Origin: Druceiella hillmani
Taxonomy: Eukaryota > Arthropoda > Insecta > Lepidoptera > Hepialidae
Length of the DNA stretch: 64,000 nt
Assembly (NCBI GenBank): GCA_039881145.1
Contig: JAYKKI010000038.1
Span: forward strand, 1,767,001-1,831,000
Reading direction: 5' to 3'
In this document: positions 11,691 through 23,610 of the stretch, piece after piece
Layout: each line of letters opens with the position of its first letter
Numbering within the stretch: position 1 is the first letter of the stretch
Translations under genes and position numbers: made by a program
Notes under the pieces: model-generated
What the model saw: the letters and a program-made list of their open reading frames with translations, nothing else
Told to the model about the DNA's origin: nothing
The model's database searches: none

Positions 11691-12239
11691 CATACTGTGA
11701 GTTGTCATAGTGTCGTTTGTGAATAAGGGTGTCAGTCTGAATCACAGTAAACGCCGTTGTTACAAAATAACACGTGCACTGATAATAGACATGTTTAACT
11801 CAGCTTGGCGTCGGTTGCAGACAGATTCACTTATTTAAAGTAGATTTATTGTATTGTTGACCTTTCTGTACTGCATACTATTATGATAAAAATTAGTGTA
11901 GGAATTTACTGCATTTAATTTAAGTCGCTAATATACACCAATAAACCACATACGTTAGACCACTTGTAAGACAGCATTCGTTGCGTTATTGCCGATATAC
12001 AATCCCAACTGCTCGAAAAAGTGATTGAGAATTAGACTTCCAGGTTGCGCTTCATTTCGACACAGCCACGGCGCCCATATACCTAAAAGTATATTTAAAT
12101 ACTAATGGCATAAATATAACTTTTCACTAAAGCTAATACCGTGGCTATTATCATGATTATCAGTTTTTTTTTCATTTTAAAGTTTTATACCTTTAAAAAT
12201 ACTTATTTATAATATATATTTGTAGTAAAAATTACTTAA
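11691..12239. other. Mixed stretch, no gene recognised
   Basis: Slightly less AT-rich than average at 11700-11830 and 11990-12080, but no domain or family was recognised in any frame. Confidence 0.35.
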
Positions 12240-12410
12240 CTACTTGGTCACATTCGGGTACCATTTACATCAACAACTTGATGTCACATTGATATCATAT
12301 TTACGTCATTTTTATTTCTAATCCGTCATATCACGGATATTTATTTGATGTCAAAACTACGTAACGAGTCATATTCAGGTAACATTTACATAAATAACTG
12401 GATGTCTTTA
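12240..12410. repeat. Two-copy direct repeat, about 122-bp spacing
   Basis: A block near 12244 (GGTCACATTCGGGTACC, then ATTTACATCAACAACTTGATGTC) is repeated in diverged form near 12366 (GAGTCATATTCAGGTAAC, then a matching ACTGGATGTC). The phrase CACATTGATATC also recurs at 12286 and 12429. Diverged tandem duplication of unknown origin. Confidence 0.55.
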
Positions 12411-13221
12411 TTAAATCTTTATTATGCCACATTGATATCGATGAGGTTATACTTATGTCGTATTCATTGCGTTAGAGTTATGCAAAAATGTGTGAAATAA
12501 TGATTCTCCTATGGTCTAAATTTTATGTAGATCGTGACCTGGCATGAAGTTACTCTGATATCAGTCTTATATTAATATATTCACTGTGCTATATGATATT
12601 GAATGATTCTGATAAATTTATTTCGATTCTTCTTTATATGTAGCTTTCACCCTATATCGTATTCTTCTAACTATCCAAAACGTCTCTATAACTTTCGTCA
12701 TCTTACGATTGATGCATCTTTCCAGCTGTGTTTAATACGTCTTCATAATTTACGCTCTCAATAAAAATAAATAAAATTTTATTATTTGCCTGTGATTTTC
12801 GAATTTTCAGATTTTAGTAATTTTTTTCGAGTTTGGTTATTAGATCACTTAAACTAATTTGAAGATAAATGGTTTTTAAGAAACAACTTTTTAGTTTTTT
12901 ACCAATTTTTTAGGTTTGCATATTCGTTTACTAAAAGTAATCGTATGTCAAAAAAATTGTTTTTCTGTCTTCCTTTTCCTATAGACAAAATATTTACAAA
13001 TTTTATATATTATAACCCAGTGATCAATCTAGCTTTTGCTTAATTGTAATGTCTCAAACAGTTCTGAGGTTAAAATGATAAAGATATCACATTGAATATT
13101 AAACTAAACCTCTACCATAATAATAGGTGCTAGCGGCCAGCTATAGAACAGAGCGGGAAATAGAGGGAGGAAATGCAATTTAACCGGCGATATAAATTAT
13201 AATAAGAATAAAAAATAAACT
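12411..13221. other. AT-rich stretch, nothing recognised
   Basis: No coding or repeat signal beyond homopolymer runs. Confidence 0.35.
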
Positions 13222-14798
13222 AACGGTAATTTTGAATTATATTTTTAATTTCATATGTCTATACTCGTAAATGAAAACTCACGTCTAATATACATTTAAC
13301 TTAAATATTACACGCCTAAAATACAAAGCCGTCATTAAGTAAAGTTTCCAATTAATCTAACAACTTTCACTTTTAATATACAAACTCCTTTTATCGTTTC
13401 AACAAAACTGAAAGCGCTTGGGTAATATTATTAACACTTTTATTTATTTTGAAAAATACATCTATGCATAACTCTACGTATATCTGGGACATTTTAATTT
13501 TTTTTTCATTAAAATTAGCCGTGTTGGTTTTGTACATAGTACAAATTTGTGATTATATTTTATGATCGAATTAAAATTTGTGATATAAAACGAAATTTAA
13601 ACCATACAAAAATAACATTTACATAAAAATAATTTTCTAAATTACGAATGTTTATTTTGAAACCAATGGAGCAATTTGTAAGAATTTTGTTACCGGTTAA
13701 AATCCATTTTTCGTCAAATTCAATATTTCAAATCAATATAGTTTCTGAAAGCAACCATGTCAAAAGTGGTCGCATTTGGATAGACTCTCGATTTGTTATT
13801 CCACGTGTATACAACTAGAAAATTATGTTCGTGAAAAAGTTCACACATGACATTCTAAGTATCAGGTCGCATCCTACGCGTTCAGTCCTTTATATTGCTG
13901 AAAATAATATCTTCACTTTTCCATTTTTATGTTACTTTCTTTACCACTGCTTTTACATTTCTATTACAGTTATCACTGCATTTACGTTTGAATCATATTC
14001 CATATTCAACAGACCCAAGCCTTTTGATACTATTTAGCGCAATGACATTGTTCACAGCACACGTGGCAACGCTTAACTCCACTTGTTACAATATACAAGG
14101 CAAAGTATATTTTTGTGGAAGGCGAACGTAGAATAAGTTATTATAGCCCATTTGATTTTATGCATTTATAGCTAAAATTTACTGTTCACTAAAGAAGTCA
14201 TAATCACTTTGAAAGCGATTTACTATGAAATTAAGTTTGGAGAAAACTATTATAAATATTAACTTGTCTTTTATACTTGGAATGGAATCGACGTTTTATA
14301 TTTGGAATATTCTATTACAAGTTTCTATTGAAAAGAAAATTATTCATGGTTTTCAATTAAAGCGACAAATATTATATAAATATTTTGTCGGGTCTTGAAA
14401 ATTCATTTAAAATTTATTTAAATTAATTAGTAGTACATTGCTATTCATCCATTCCGAATTCCGGAATGCGAGTGCAGTGTTCAATTGCATTTATATTATG
14501 TTCCTATATCAGATACAAATAATTAATTTAGTTTACGTCACCGATGAAAAGTGTTTATTTCATGCTCCCTTGTCGCAATCTTATTGAATATTACCCAAGG
14601 GCTTTCAGTTTTGATGAAAAGATAAAAGGAGTTTGTATATTAAAAGTGAAAGTTGTTAGATTAATTGGAAACTTTACTTAATGACGGCTTTGTATTTTAG
14701 GCGTGTAATATTTAAGTTAAATGTATATTAGATGTGAGTTTTTACTTACGAGTATAGACCATATAAAATTAAAAATATAATTCTAAATTACCGTCAAA
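13222..14798. mobile_element. Non-autonomous element with about 210-bp inverted ends
   Basis: The left end (13222-13430) and right end (14587-14798) are reverse complements at roughly nine bases in ten. Shared strings include CCAATTAATCTAACAACTTT, GCCGTCATTAAGTAAAGTTT and ACAAACTCCTTTTATC. The arms stop abruptly on both sides. The interior of about 1.15 kb holds only short overlapping frames (13825-14131) with no transposase motif. Long inverted ends around a non-coding core fit a foldback or TIR-type non-autonomous DNA transposon. An inverted duplication of host DNA is the alternative. No clear target-site duplication was found. Confidence 0.65.
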
Positions 14799-15739
14799 AG
14801 AGACTTAATTGAAAACTACGTAACTCACCGATTATTTATTAGAATTTTTGATAATAGCCCAACGGAACAAAGCAACAATGGAAATTAAATAAAACGATAG
14901 TGAGTTAAGTATTGTTCATTGCTAAACGTATATAACATACAAAATCAATGACCGTCAATCGATGATTAATGTGCTATAATTTAAACTTAAATAATAATAA
15001 TTTATATAAAATAACTAGATTAGTCGCTTTACATTCAAATTAAGCTTATATAGACTAAAAACAACTTCTTGCATTGTGTGGTTACTAATTTGATTCAACA
15101 GTAAATATGTTTCAAGCCTAAAATATTTTCATTCTTCTATCGGAAATTTATATACGAATGTTTAAGTTAAGCTTAAAGTGAGAACTTTAAGCAAAATGCA
15201 ACTACTCCGGTGTTTGAGTCGAGTCGAGATAACTCGTAAACAATGTGTCATTAAAATACTTAATTAGTATTCAATAAATTATCCGTCTTAGGCTTAACGA
15301 TTTAGTGGCTTTATAGCACTCGAGTACCATATATGTAGATGTAGTATGTTTGGTGCACGCTTGATGTATCGTTAATTTATGCTATATAATTTAATATTTG
15401 CTTTTATTAATCTTCCTTTGACTTTATCAACTGTTTTCCTGCGTAGTAAGTAAAATTATCAAACGTAAAAGGTTTATGTAAAAAACTATCCCCTCCTTTA
15501 AATTTACGAGTTATGATATCTGATGTGGCAACTAATATTACGGTCATAATTAGAAACAAATTTTAGTAATACTACGATGAGCTGCAAATCGGAGACAAGA
15601 TAGTTAGAAACAAGAGCTCTAAGAAATCTTTAATGTACGGGTAGCGTGTTCAAATATAAAAAAATAGAATAGCAGAAATGTTACAAAAGTTGACGAATTA
15701 TTTACTTTGGAAAGTTAAAACGTCGAAGCAACCATAAAT
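14799..15739. other. AT-rich stretch, nothing recognised
   Basis: No domain or repeat family seen. It forms the upstream flank of the LINE insertion. Confidence 0.35.
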
Positions 15740-15822
15740 TTAAACGTCGAAGCACGCCTCGCCGCGCCCGCGCTTACGCACGGTCGACTTTTGCGCGTGA
15801 CGGTGGATATCGGAAATTAAAA

Positions 15823-16724
15823 ATGTCCTCAGTGGTTAAATGGGCAAATTGTAATGTGGTCATTAACGAGGTGTTATCCTTCGTACATAATAAAACATCT
15901 GTTATGGACGATGAAAGTATAAGTAGAATCTGTGCGAGTGCTTTTTCGGAAAGTGAAATTGTAACGGCGGAAAAGTTCTTATTTGAGTCCTTGCCGTTAA
16001 CAAAACGTAGGATAACGCGTAGGAGGGCGGAAAAAAATGCATGAGACATAGACGATATCATCTGTGTGATCCACGGTACCGATCCCGAGGACATTCCAGT
16101 CTTTGTGGCCCGCGATCTGGAGAAATTATCTCCCATTCTATTTGATCATGTCGACGTGACAAGGCTTTTAAAAGATATTGTCAAGCTACGTCAGGATTTA
16201 GAGATAACGAAAGAGGATTATGCTACTGCTAAGCAGATGAATCAGCTGAGAAACGAGATGCAGAATCTTTCTTCAGGATTTGAGGGCGACAGTGGTCCGA
16301 CGGGACTGCCGCTGTGCAATGAAAACATAAATGATTGCTACAAGCGACAAACGGCATCTGAATCCACATTAGAATCCAATTTTCACGAAATTATTGAGCA
16401 TCAAAAAGTGGAGGGTAGTAGTGAAACATTGCAACAAAATCAGCAAAGTCCGCATACCGTCACACAACTTTTATGGCTGCGGAAACTAAAGTTCCTATAT
16501 AGGTATATAATGTGGCAAAAGGCGTCTCTGTGTGTGACGTCAGTAACTATATTATCAAAAAGGTTAACATTGAAGTTAAAATTGAAAAAATGGACATGAA
16601 GTTAGCGAAGGATTATGTATCATATAAAATATTCGTACCTAAAGAATTGCTAACAACATTTCTTAGTGATGACTTCTGGCGTAAGGGGGTGGCCTATCGT
16701 CGATTTATAAACATGACTTTATAA
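15823..16724 (+). pseudogene. LINE ORF1, interrupted by a stop and a frameshift
   Basis: Starts at ATG 15823 with MSSVVKWANCNVVINEVLSF. It proceeds through FSESEIVTAEKFLFESLP and a basic RRITRRRAEK stretch, and meets a TGA at 16042-16044. The same frame resumes at once with DIDDIICV and continues to DPEDIPVFVARDLEKLSP, FDHVDVTRLLKDIVKLR and a heptad-like helix (LRQDLEITKEDYATAKQMNQ). This matches from memory a widely copied lepidopteran LINE ORF1 whose central helix forms a coiled coil. Near 16470 the frame shifts. The C-terminal part NVAKGVSVCDVSNYI..FVPKELLTTFLSDDFW..GVAYRRF continues in another frame to a stop at 16724, after an extra TAG near 16502. An RNA-binding chaperone role is typical of such proteins, but this copy is dead. 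Confidence 0.8.
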
Positions 16725-16800
16725 AGAAAAATAAAGAAAATGTCAGGCGTTATAAAGAAAATGTCCGTGTGTCTCGCGAGAATGTTATCAGTCCTAAGTT

Positions 16801-16985
16801 ATGAATTACGTCAATATATTAAGTTTTAACTGCAAAAACGTGATTAGATCTGTGGAATGTGTTAGAAAACTTTGTCGCTCGGCTGATATTGTGGTGCTGC
16901 AGGAGATGTGGCTATTGCCGCACGACCTCGGATACCTGGCTTCCATAGACAGTGACTTCGACTGCACGGGTACTTCTGCAGTATA
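16801..16985 (+). pseudogene. LINE ORF2 start, endonuclease domain stub
   Basis: From ATG 16801 the protein begins NYVNILSFNCKNVIRS, then CRSADIVVLQEMWLLPHD, and ends DFDCTGTSAV. This is the N-terminus of an apurinic/apyrimidinic-type endonuclease: 'LSFNCKN' holds the first metal-binding asparagine and 'LQEMWL' holds the catalytic glutamate. The similarity stops after SAV at about 16983. The remaining endonuclease, the reverse transcriptase and the 3' end are missing. It follows ORF1 by 76 bp, the usual order. Confidence 0.8.
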
Positions 16986-17661
16986 CATAATTTTTTTTAA
17001 ATATGATTTTCCAAAAACAATTAATTTTTTCTTAAATCTTAGTAAATTCAGTTATATTTTCCAAAATACTTTATTACCACTTTAATTAATATAAATCTAA
17101 ATACTAATGTTATAAAAAGGTAGTGTGTTTTATTATACTATTTATTAATTTTAAGAAAAGATAGTATTCTCGACATTGTCATCAATGATTTGTTATTTCT
17201 TGTCTGAGTGTTTATCTATTTGTCTAGCGGCTTGTTTTATTATAGTTTTTTTAAATAGAAAATATCAGAATTGAAAAAAAACTAAATTTAATATTCATAA
17301 AAAATATTTAGATTGTAACTCTTTGAGATAATTTGGATGGGAACATTCTCCCTATTTTGGGTGCTCTATATTAACCTAATTGTCATGAAATGGCCTCTAA
17401 CTGGATTCCTTGTCAGAAACACACAGTAAATAAAGGTGTAAATAAACTTGTAGTTGTATGTTCATTACCTGAACTGAGTTTATTGAGAGAAAGTAGTATA
17501 AATACAGTTTTCTTTGTCCATATTTGAAGCTTTATCTTTAAAGCTTCATTTTATTCCTAAAAGTGATATGCATGCATACAATATAGATAACTTAGTCAAT
17601 ATGAAACATGGGTAATGGTTAGTAGTGACTGAGTTATCTCTACCTTATGCATGTTTTTTTT
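16986..17661. other. AT-rich stretch after the LINE break
   Basis: No LINE similarity continues here. A short imperfect inverted motif (AAGCTTTATC/AAAGCTTCAT) occurs near 17527-17550. Otherwise nothing recognised. Confidence 0.35.
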
Positions 17662-17708
17662 ATGAGACCTCATTATGTGTGCATCATGTATACATAATGA
17701 GGTCTCAT
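17662..17708. repeat. Hairpin with 17-bp perfect stem
   Basis: ATGAGACCTCATTATGT at 17662-17678 pairs with ACATAATGAGGTCTCAT at 17692-17708 around a 13-nt loop. ATGAGACCTCAT is itself partly palindromic. Possible MITE end pair or hairpin footprint. Confidence 0.65.
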
Positions 17709-20460
17709 TCACAATAAATATATCTCTTCCGGGTACATAAATCACAACAAATAAAAAAGTGGTTATTTGACGGATTAGCTAATATTATTGACATAATATC
17801 ATATTACAAGGAAGGAATGACGTATTAACATTTTGAGTGATAGAACTTTTTCAGATGACTTGATAACATGTTACGAACTAAAAATGAATGTCTTGTATGT
17901 TTTTTTTAATATTTGTAAGTTTTGCTGCTTAATACACTCGTAAAAGTCAATAAGAAGCATGAGTAGACAAGGTTTTGAATAAACTCAGATATCTGGAACT
18001 TTGCACTTTATTTCAAGTACTAAATAGATGCATATATATTTGATGATAAGTTGATTACAAAGCTTAAATTTTTAATTTACTATGTGCTGTAGGAAATAAA
18101 ATTGTGGAATCACCTCCCTCTACATGGGGTTCGAAAATATATTTTTATTTCATAATTTGTAATGAAATGTAATTTTATTAAGAAATATTCATGATATCAT
18201 GCCAAGATTATCAATTATATCGAAAATATCATAAACTAGAATAAAAATAATAGATAATTTATTTTCAAATTTAACCTAATCCGCTGTGACGTCCTCGACG
18301 GTGCGTAATCATCACAACAACGCACTCACTTTTCACTTCGTGAGCGCAAATAATTATATTATAATTGCCTTAGAGAATATTAGATGAAATCCAAACGTGG
18401 CTTACATTATAATCTTTACCTAAAGCATGCTCCAATAATTTTAATGAAGAATTATTAAAACAAATCAAAATTGATCTTCGTGCGTATGTTATATTAATAT
18501 CGTTAAGCCACTTACATATGCAAAACTTTTGTTATAATGATCATAACCCCATAATTTTGGAAAAAGGATGTTGACCGCGGCAAATATTTGAAGGGGGAGG
18601 GGTATGTTTTGGAAAACACATTAATAATATATACAATCGCAATATTCGGTCGTGCGACCTTTGCATGTTCTTATTAAAATAAGATTATGAATTGAAATCT
18701 ACGACGCTCAGTGTATAAAATAATTTCTAACAAAGTTAATACTAAATATACAACGTAATTGATCTGCATGTCATTACCGGACTTTAATTTATTTTTCAAT
18801 AAACTTAAATCCCAAATATTTGTCATTTTGTTATATGATATAAGGCAACCAAATCATTTGACACATCTCACAGTAATTTGAGATAAAATCAGCATAAAAA
18901 TAGCCTAAAAATAAAAAAATTTCAATACTATATATAATTCCAATTATATAATCTAGCAAAAAACTACATATGTATTATACGAACTAATTACTAAGTGATA
19001 AAATAACACGTATTGAAAGTAAATTTAAATTAAAAATCAACTCTTATCAATAAATTTAAAAAAAGATCTTCACATTATCCAATTAATAAATAATTTTTTT
19101 TAGAAATTAAATGAACATAGAAACCTAAATAAAAAAAACTAAAGTAGAATTACAACAACCCTTATCCTACCTTAAAGAACAACGGAAAGTACCCATGCTA
19201 AATAATTTTCTGTAACAGTCTCATTCAGCAAATATTTTAACTGGTCTGCGGGGCCATTGACCATAGTCCACACTGTTCAAGTACTGCATGTAATTTTCTC
19301 CACTCTTAATGGCCCATCTCCGTGAATACATCATACCCAACCTTATAAAAATACGCATTTCTGCTATTGTTTGCTTTTAAGAATCTTTCAATAGGTTTTA
19401 AATTATAGATCTAAGTAATAAAGTACAAGTGATTTTTGTTTACTAAACATGATTAAGATACCTACTACAGTTAATTCGAAAAGATTAATAATATACCTAA
19501 ATATTATATTAAATGTTTCAATTTGGAAATAAAAAAATAGTTATCGTGGTAATTCATGTAAAAAGACTAAAGACTTCCATTATTTTTCTGTAGGCTTTTT
19601 GAAACCTATAATTCTCCCATACATCCACATCACAGATTTTTCGTCGTTTAGATTTACATTATTAAACTATAGGTACATATACGTACTTTCCAGCCTATGG
19701 TAATTTAGAAGTTATATACATATTATAGGCTAAATACTAAAATTGTGTGTCAATTAGATTAATAGTTTTCATGTGAATCCCGAAAGAAAAAAACAATAAA
19801 ACAAAACTTTTCCCTTTATGAAATTAACGAGTTTGTTGGCAAGACTTATACCCGGCTAGCTTTGCATAACATTTCATTTATCCTACTTATCCATACATGG
19901 TGACTCGTAATGCACGTAACGAAACGACAAACCGCTAGCTTATCGCTAATCTTAACGAGCCAATCTACTAGTTTCATCATTACGATATTCCTGTGCTCAT
20001 AAAAGTTTTCCCATTAAAGCTTTATCGCGCGACCATTATCCCATCTTAATATTATTGTGCAAAACATATTGATTATAATTGGCGCACTGATCACAACTAC
20101 AGAATATATAAGTTTCCATTAAATTTACTACACGGAAAGTAAAAATTGAAATTTACATAAAATATTATTCCAATTCTTATCGCTCGTACACAATTCCGGT
20201 GTCTTTTCATTATTCGAAATACGAAAAAGATATTTATGAAGTTCCAATAATTGAGATTAATAGTGTTTATTGAATTATTTATGAAATGTACCACATCCGT
20301 AGTCCTTTGTTCATCATTATCGACTGACGCTAGAACTCGTCCTCACAAAGGGTCCTTATACAATACGAATTTAAATGAGACCCTGTGGTATTACCTGCAA
20401 TAGCGTTCGTTCAATTAGTCGCATACCACCGGCGCTAATATTAACCTTGAATATTGAATT
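17709..20460. other. AT-rich stretch, nothing recognised
   Basis: A slightly GC-richer patch near 18280-18350 and another near 19230-19330 were translated on both strands without finding a domain. No tandem or inverted repeat of note. Confidence 0.35.
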
Positions 20461-20609
20461 TATTTGGCGTTCATTTTGTAGAAATTCATTATTCACAATT
20501 AAATGAAACTATGTGATGTAGTATTATTTCTACTTTCTTTAAGTTCTTTACCACGACCTAGGTTTCGTTGTATTACAACATCTTCAGGTTGGCTATTAGC
20601 AAAGATCTT

Positions 20610-20611
<2 letters not shown>
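20461..20611 (-). mobile_element. Second Penelope-like copy ending in a (TA)n run
   Basis: About 150 bp is homologous to the left arm at 2528-2664, including TTTGTAGAAATTC, AAATGAAACTA, the whole ribozyme block and AGCAAAGATCTTG. It is single, with no mirror arm. After AAAGATCTTG it passes straight into a long (TA)n array in which ATCAAAGATCT recurs twice. The array may therefore have grown from the element's tail. Confidence 0.55.
20551..20594 (-). ncRNA. Hammerhead ribozyme motif, third copy
   Basis: Minus strand: CCAAC, CTGAAGA, GTTGT/ACAAC stem, GAAA, palindromic ACCTAGGT, triplet GTC, then GTGG. Both core boxes and the triplet are intact. Stem I has one mismatch (CCAAC against GTGG), because an A replaces the C that pairs in the copy at 2616-2659. 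The compensating comparison among three copies supports the structural reading. Confidence 0.6.
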
Positions 20612-20659
<48 letters not shown>

Positions 20660-20698
20660 AAGATCTATATATATATACATATATATATATATCAAAGA

Positions 20699-20746
<48 letters not shown>
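20612..20746. repeat. (TA)n array with embedded AAAGATCT units
   Basis: Alternating TA interrupted twice by ATCAAAGATCTA and once by TACATA. The interruptions match the end of the adjoining Penelope-like copy. Frames through it are artefacts. Confidence 0.9.
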
Positions 20747-20749
<3 letters not shown>

Positions 20750-21725
20750 AACATATCATTTATTTCAAAGTTAATAGTTATAATATAAATAATTTATAAA
20801 TTAATTGTAATAGAAATTGATGTATACTTTTTACGATATTAGAGAGGGATGTGAACTATGTGTCGATGTTTTATCGATAAAAAGTATAGCTGCTACAAAA
20901 AAACGCGAGAAATATTAATCCAGATTATAACGATGTGATTATTCATCATGTCGATCGTCAAAAATTTGTCTATGTAACGTTTGTATACTTAGTATAAAAG
21001 TTTAGTAATTTCAAATGAAAAAGTGACTGTTATAGTAATTTATCATGAAAATGTAATTTAAACCGAGAAAAGTTCATCTTTTGGATAACTATTTTAAATG
21101 TTAGTTATTATTCTTTTGATTATTTACATGTGTTCCAAAAAAAAACAGTATTATATTTTTCATTTCTTTTTTCTATTTATATTTTTCATTTATTATGTTA
21201 CAATTCATTAGTGTTTTATTTTACTAAAATTACTATTTTATTTTAGTTCAAATTTTCCCATAAAAACACACTTATATACTATTGATATGACGGTTGTATA
21301 TCAGTATTGCATAAAACAATAACTATGAGTAATGATAATACGTGTATGACGCCGATGTTAAGTTATGACCTTAACCGCCAATATTTTAAAAAATGAGGTT
21401 CCCACATATGGAATATTCATTAATTACCTACTCCGTAATGTGGATAATATTAAGAATTGTTTTTAATACCTATACGTTTTTTAATACATTAACGTTTTAA
21501 TACATATACACTTTTTTAATACATTTACATTTACAGATACATAATTGAAAGCTAAAATTTTACATAATTTTGAAACATGCACTTCAGATTAATGTACTCA
21601 AGGATCCAATTTCCAAAATGTGCTAATAATTATGTATTTGTTTATTTATTTGTTTTTCATTATCGACTGGGTGATTTTCTTTACTTCAATAATAGTTACA
21701 TTTGCGTGACTTGTTTTAATTTAGA
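20747..21725. other. AT-rich stretch, nothing recognised
   Basis: A three-fold short repetition of the type TTTTTAATACATT..ACGTTT occurs near 21470-21535. Otherwise nothing identifiable. Confidence 0.35.
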
Positions 21726-21726
21726 T

Positions 21727-21778
21727 CAATGGCCGGCAACTAGCGGACCGCGGTCCAGGTCCGGATTACGGCAGGTCA
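21727..21778 (+). mobile_element. hAT-type terminal fragment (tentative)
   Basis: CAATGGCCGGCAACTAGCGG followed by ACCGCGGTCCAGGTCCGG is strikingly GC-rich. It resembles the 'GGTCGGCAAC..GCGGCCCGCGG' ends common in insect hAT transposons. No second end or transposase was found nearby, so it is a fragment at best. Confidence 0.35.
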
Positions 21779-22449
21779 AAAACTTAACGAACAAAAATTT
21801 TTGGAAACAATAAATTACTTAAATAAATTATTTCAATTAATATTTGACTTGTAGGTGTTTTGAGATTTGTTATGTGAATCGTTAGGCACTTAGATAATGT
21901 TCACGAAAAAATTAATTTCTAATTACGTTTCCACTAGTAATAAGTTATATCTTGCTCGTTTATTTCCCAAAAAATAGTAAATTTTCTTCACGAACCTTTT
22001 TTTACAACCAAAAATACCAATTTAAAAGTTTAATCATTGAATGACTAAATATGAAATATTTCTTCGTCGGTTTACTGCTTCTTATTAGGCATATTCATAA
22101 ATATATATGTAATGAAAATTCTACGAAATTCACGTTTTCGACCGACGCCTACAACATCCATGACTATTAAGATAATGTCTTGATCGAAATGGACGTTATA
22201 GTAACAGAAATGATGTATGTATTAAATTGAAATTATTGATTAATGCTTCATTTCATACTTCTTCTAAATCCGCTGAAAAACAAGTATTATAGCAGCATAT
22301 TAGAAATTTCAAATCAAAATAATTGTTTTTCCAAATAATAATCAAATATTTTCAAAGTCTTACCCTGATTATAATATATCCTATATTACTCAACCACCAT
22401 ATTATATAGAACCGCAGTCGTTATGCTATAGAATTTGGTGACGAGTTAA
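21779..22449. other. AT-rich stretch, nothing recognised
   Basis: No coding or structural signal. Confidence 0.35.
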
Positions 22450-23610
22450 TAATCTACCTTCTTGAAACAATTGAAGCAACACAACCCTATGAAGCAAGAG
22501 AACAGGGAACCTGCAGGAATACTTAGCGAATCCCGTCTTACTACAAAAATGCACAGGAACCTTCGAAGGTCCCCAATAGTGCCTCGTATCTATTGTCAAG
22601 TATTTTCACCAAACAGGGTTAAAGACTGTTCCAACTCAATAAGTCATTTAGCACCTCCACTTTTTCTAGAACGCATTTGGCAAACACTCTGAATGCTTCA
22701 AAGAGTTGATCACTCTGTTGACGTTTGGACTCAATTTTAATTAACCGCTCAAACAAAATGAGATAACATTCTTGTAGTCTTACCCGTAGAATTGGGCGAG
22801 GACCGCCAATGACAGGCGGTCTTAAAAATACGTCTTTCTAATCAAAAGTTGCTCTTTTACTAAAATCTCAAAGCGAAACCAAGCCGCATGGAAGCACTTG
22901 CCCCTTACCAAATCAAAGCTTGCTAAGCATTTTACAATCACGAGATCGACGTGAAGAAGATCCGCTAAACCGACAAAACATCCGTGGAACAGGTTCTGGA
23001 TGTTTTAATTAGAGCCAAAAGTGAAGCATATTACGACTTCAATATCGCTTTCAAATCTACTGGACTCTGAAGTATCATGGAGCCCACAGCGATGGCTCAC
23101 GGGCTAATATATCAAGATTTAAGTGTCAAGATATTTAATCTTCAATCAGCCTCGCTAAACCAAGCCATAGCATGGGAAGCCAACCTGAATCTCTCCCGGT
23201 ATATCTGGGAGAGAGTCAGGTTGGTTTCCCATTTGTGACAGCTTCGCCTATAATCGAGTACTATGCCTGGGTAAGTGACTCATTCCTGCACTCCGTTTCT
23301 GGATTCATCCATTTCTATGGTGGGATCCTTCACTCGTGAAGGAGACAGCTTTGGAATTTCCGGGATCAAAGCTAAGTATATTTTCGATACAACAATAAAG
23401 TATCCTAGCAAGGGACTCCATTGTCCAGCTCTCTATTCCATCACCAAAAATCACATTCCATTAATTGGAACAGAGGATCGAGCCTAGTGGGCAGCCCTTA
23501 CCTTTACCTATATGTTTTTATTCTACAAATAAATCACTCGATCGCAGAAGGAAGTTTTGCTCATCAGGTCCGCCTGAAACTCCCGGATCTTCAATTTTTC
23601 CCATAGTTTA
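22450..23610. other. Less AT-rich island, decayed coding sequence of unknown origin
   Basis: About 1.15 kb differs from its flanks by a visibly higher GC content and short multi-frame coding-like stretches on the plus strand. Examples are SVEQVLDVLIRAKSEAYYDF near 22980-23040, IYQDLSVKIFNLQSASLNQA near 23110-23165, and a frame at 23275-23487 with FGISGIKAKYIFDTTIKYPS. Stops and shifts break it throughout. Two inverted repeats lie inside: GACCGCC..GGCGGTC at 22801-22822, and a longer stem at 23178-23233. A relic of a mobile element or other foreign gene is likely. I could not assign a family and do not name one. Confidence 0.45.
23178..23233. repeat. Imperfect hairpin inside the unidentified island
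   Basis: TGGGAAGCCAACCTGA and TCAGGTTGGTTTCCCA pair with one mismatch. The inner ATCTCTCCC/GGGAGAGAGT pair continues the stem to a loop of about 8 nt. The stem is about 25 bp. Confidence 0.7.

Larger units (their letters stand above)
15740..16985 (+). mobile_element. Non-LTR retrotransposon, 5' portion only
   Basis: A GC-richer block begins with a presumed 5' untranslated region (CGCGCCCGCGCTTACGCACG near 15762). It continues with ORF1, and its last 180 bp are the start of ORF2. Similarity ends abruptly at about 16985 and changes to ordinary AT-rich DNA. Most LINE copies lose the 5' side through incomplete reverse transcription, so a copy that keeps the 5' side and lacks the 3' side points to a later deletion, rearrangement or insertion. 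The family resembles CR1/Jockey-group elements of Lepidoptera with an apurinic-type endonuclease. The exact clade is not settled. Confidence 0.8.

Noticed and set aside
22450..23610. Named endogenous virus or retroelement
   Set aside because: No diagnostic motif (polymerase, protease, capsid or integrase) could be read with confidence, so no family is given.
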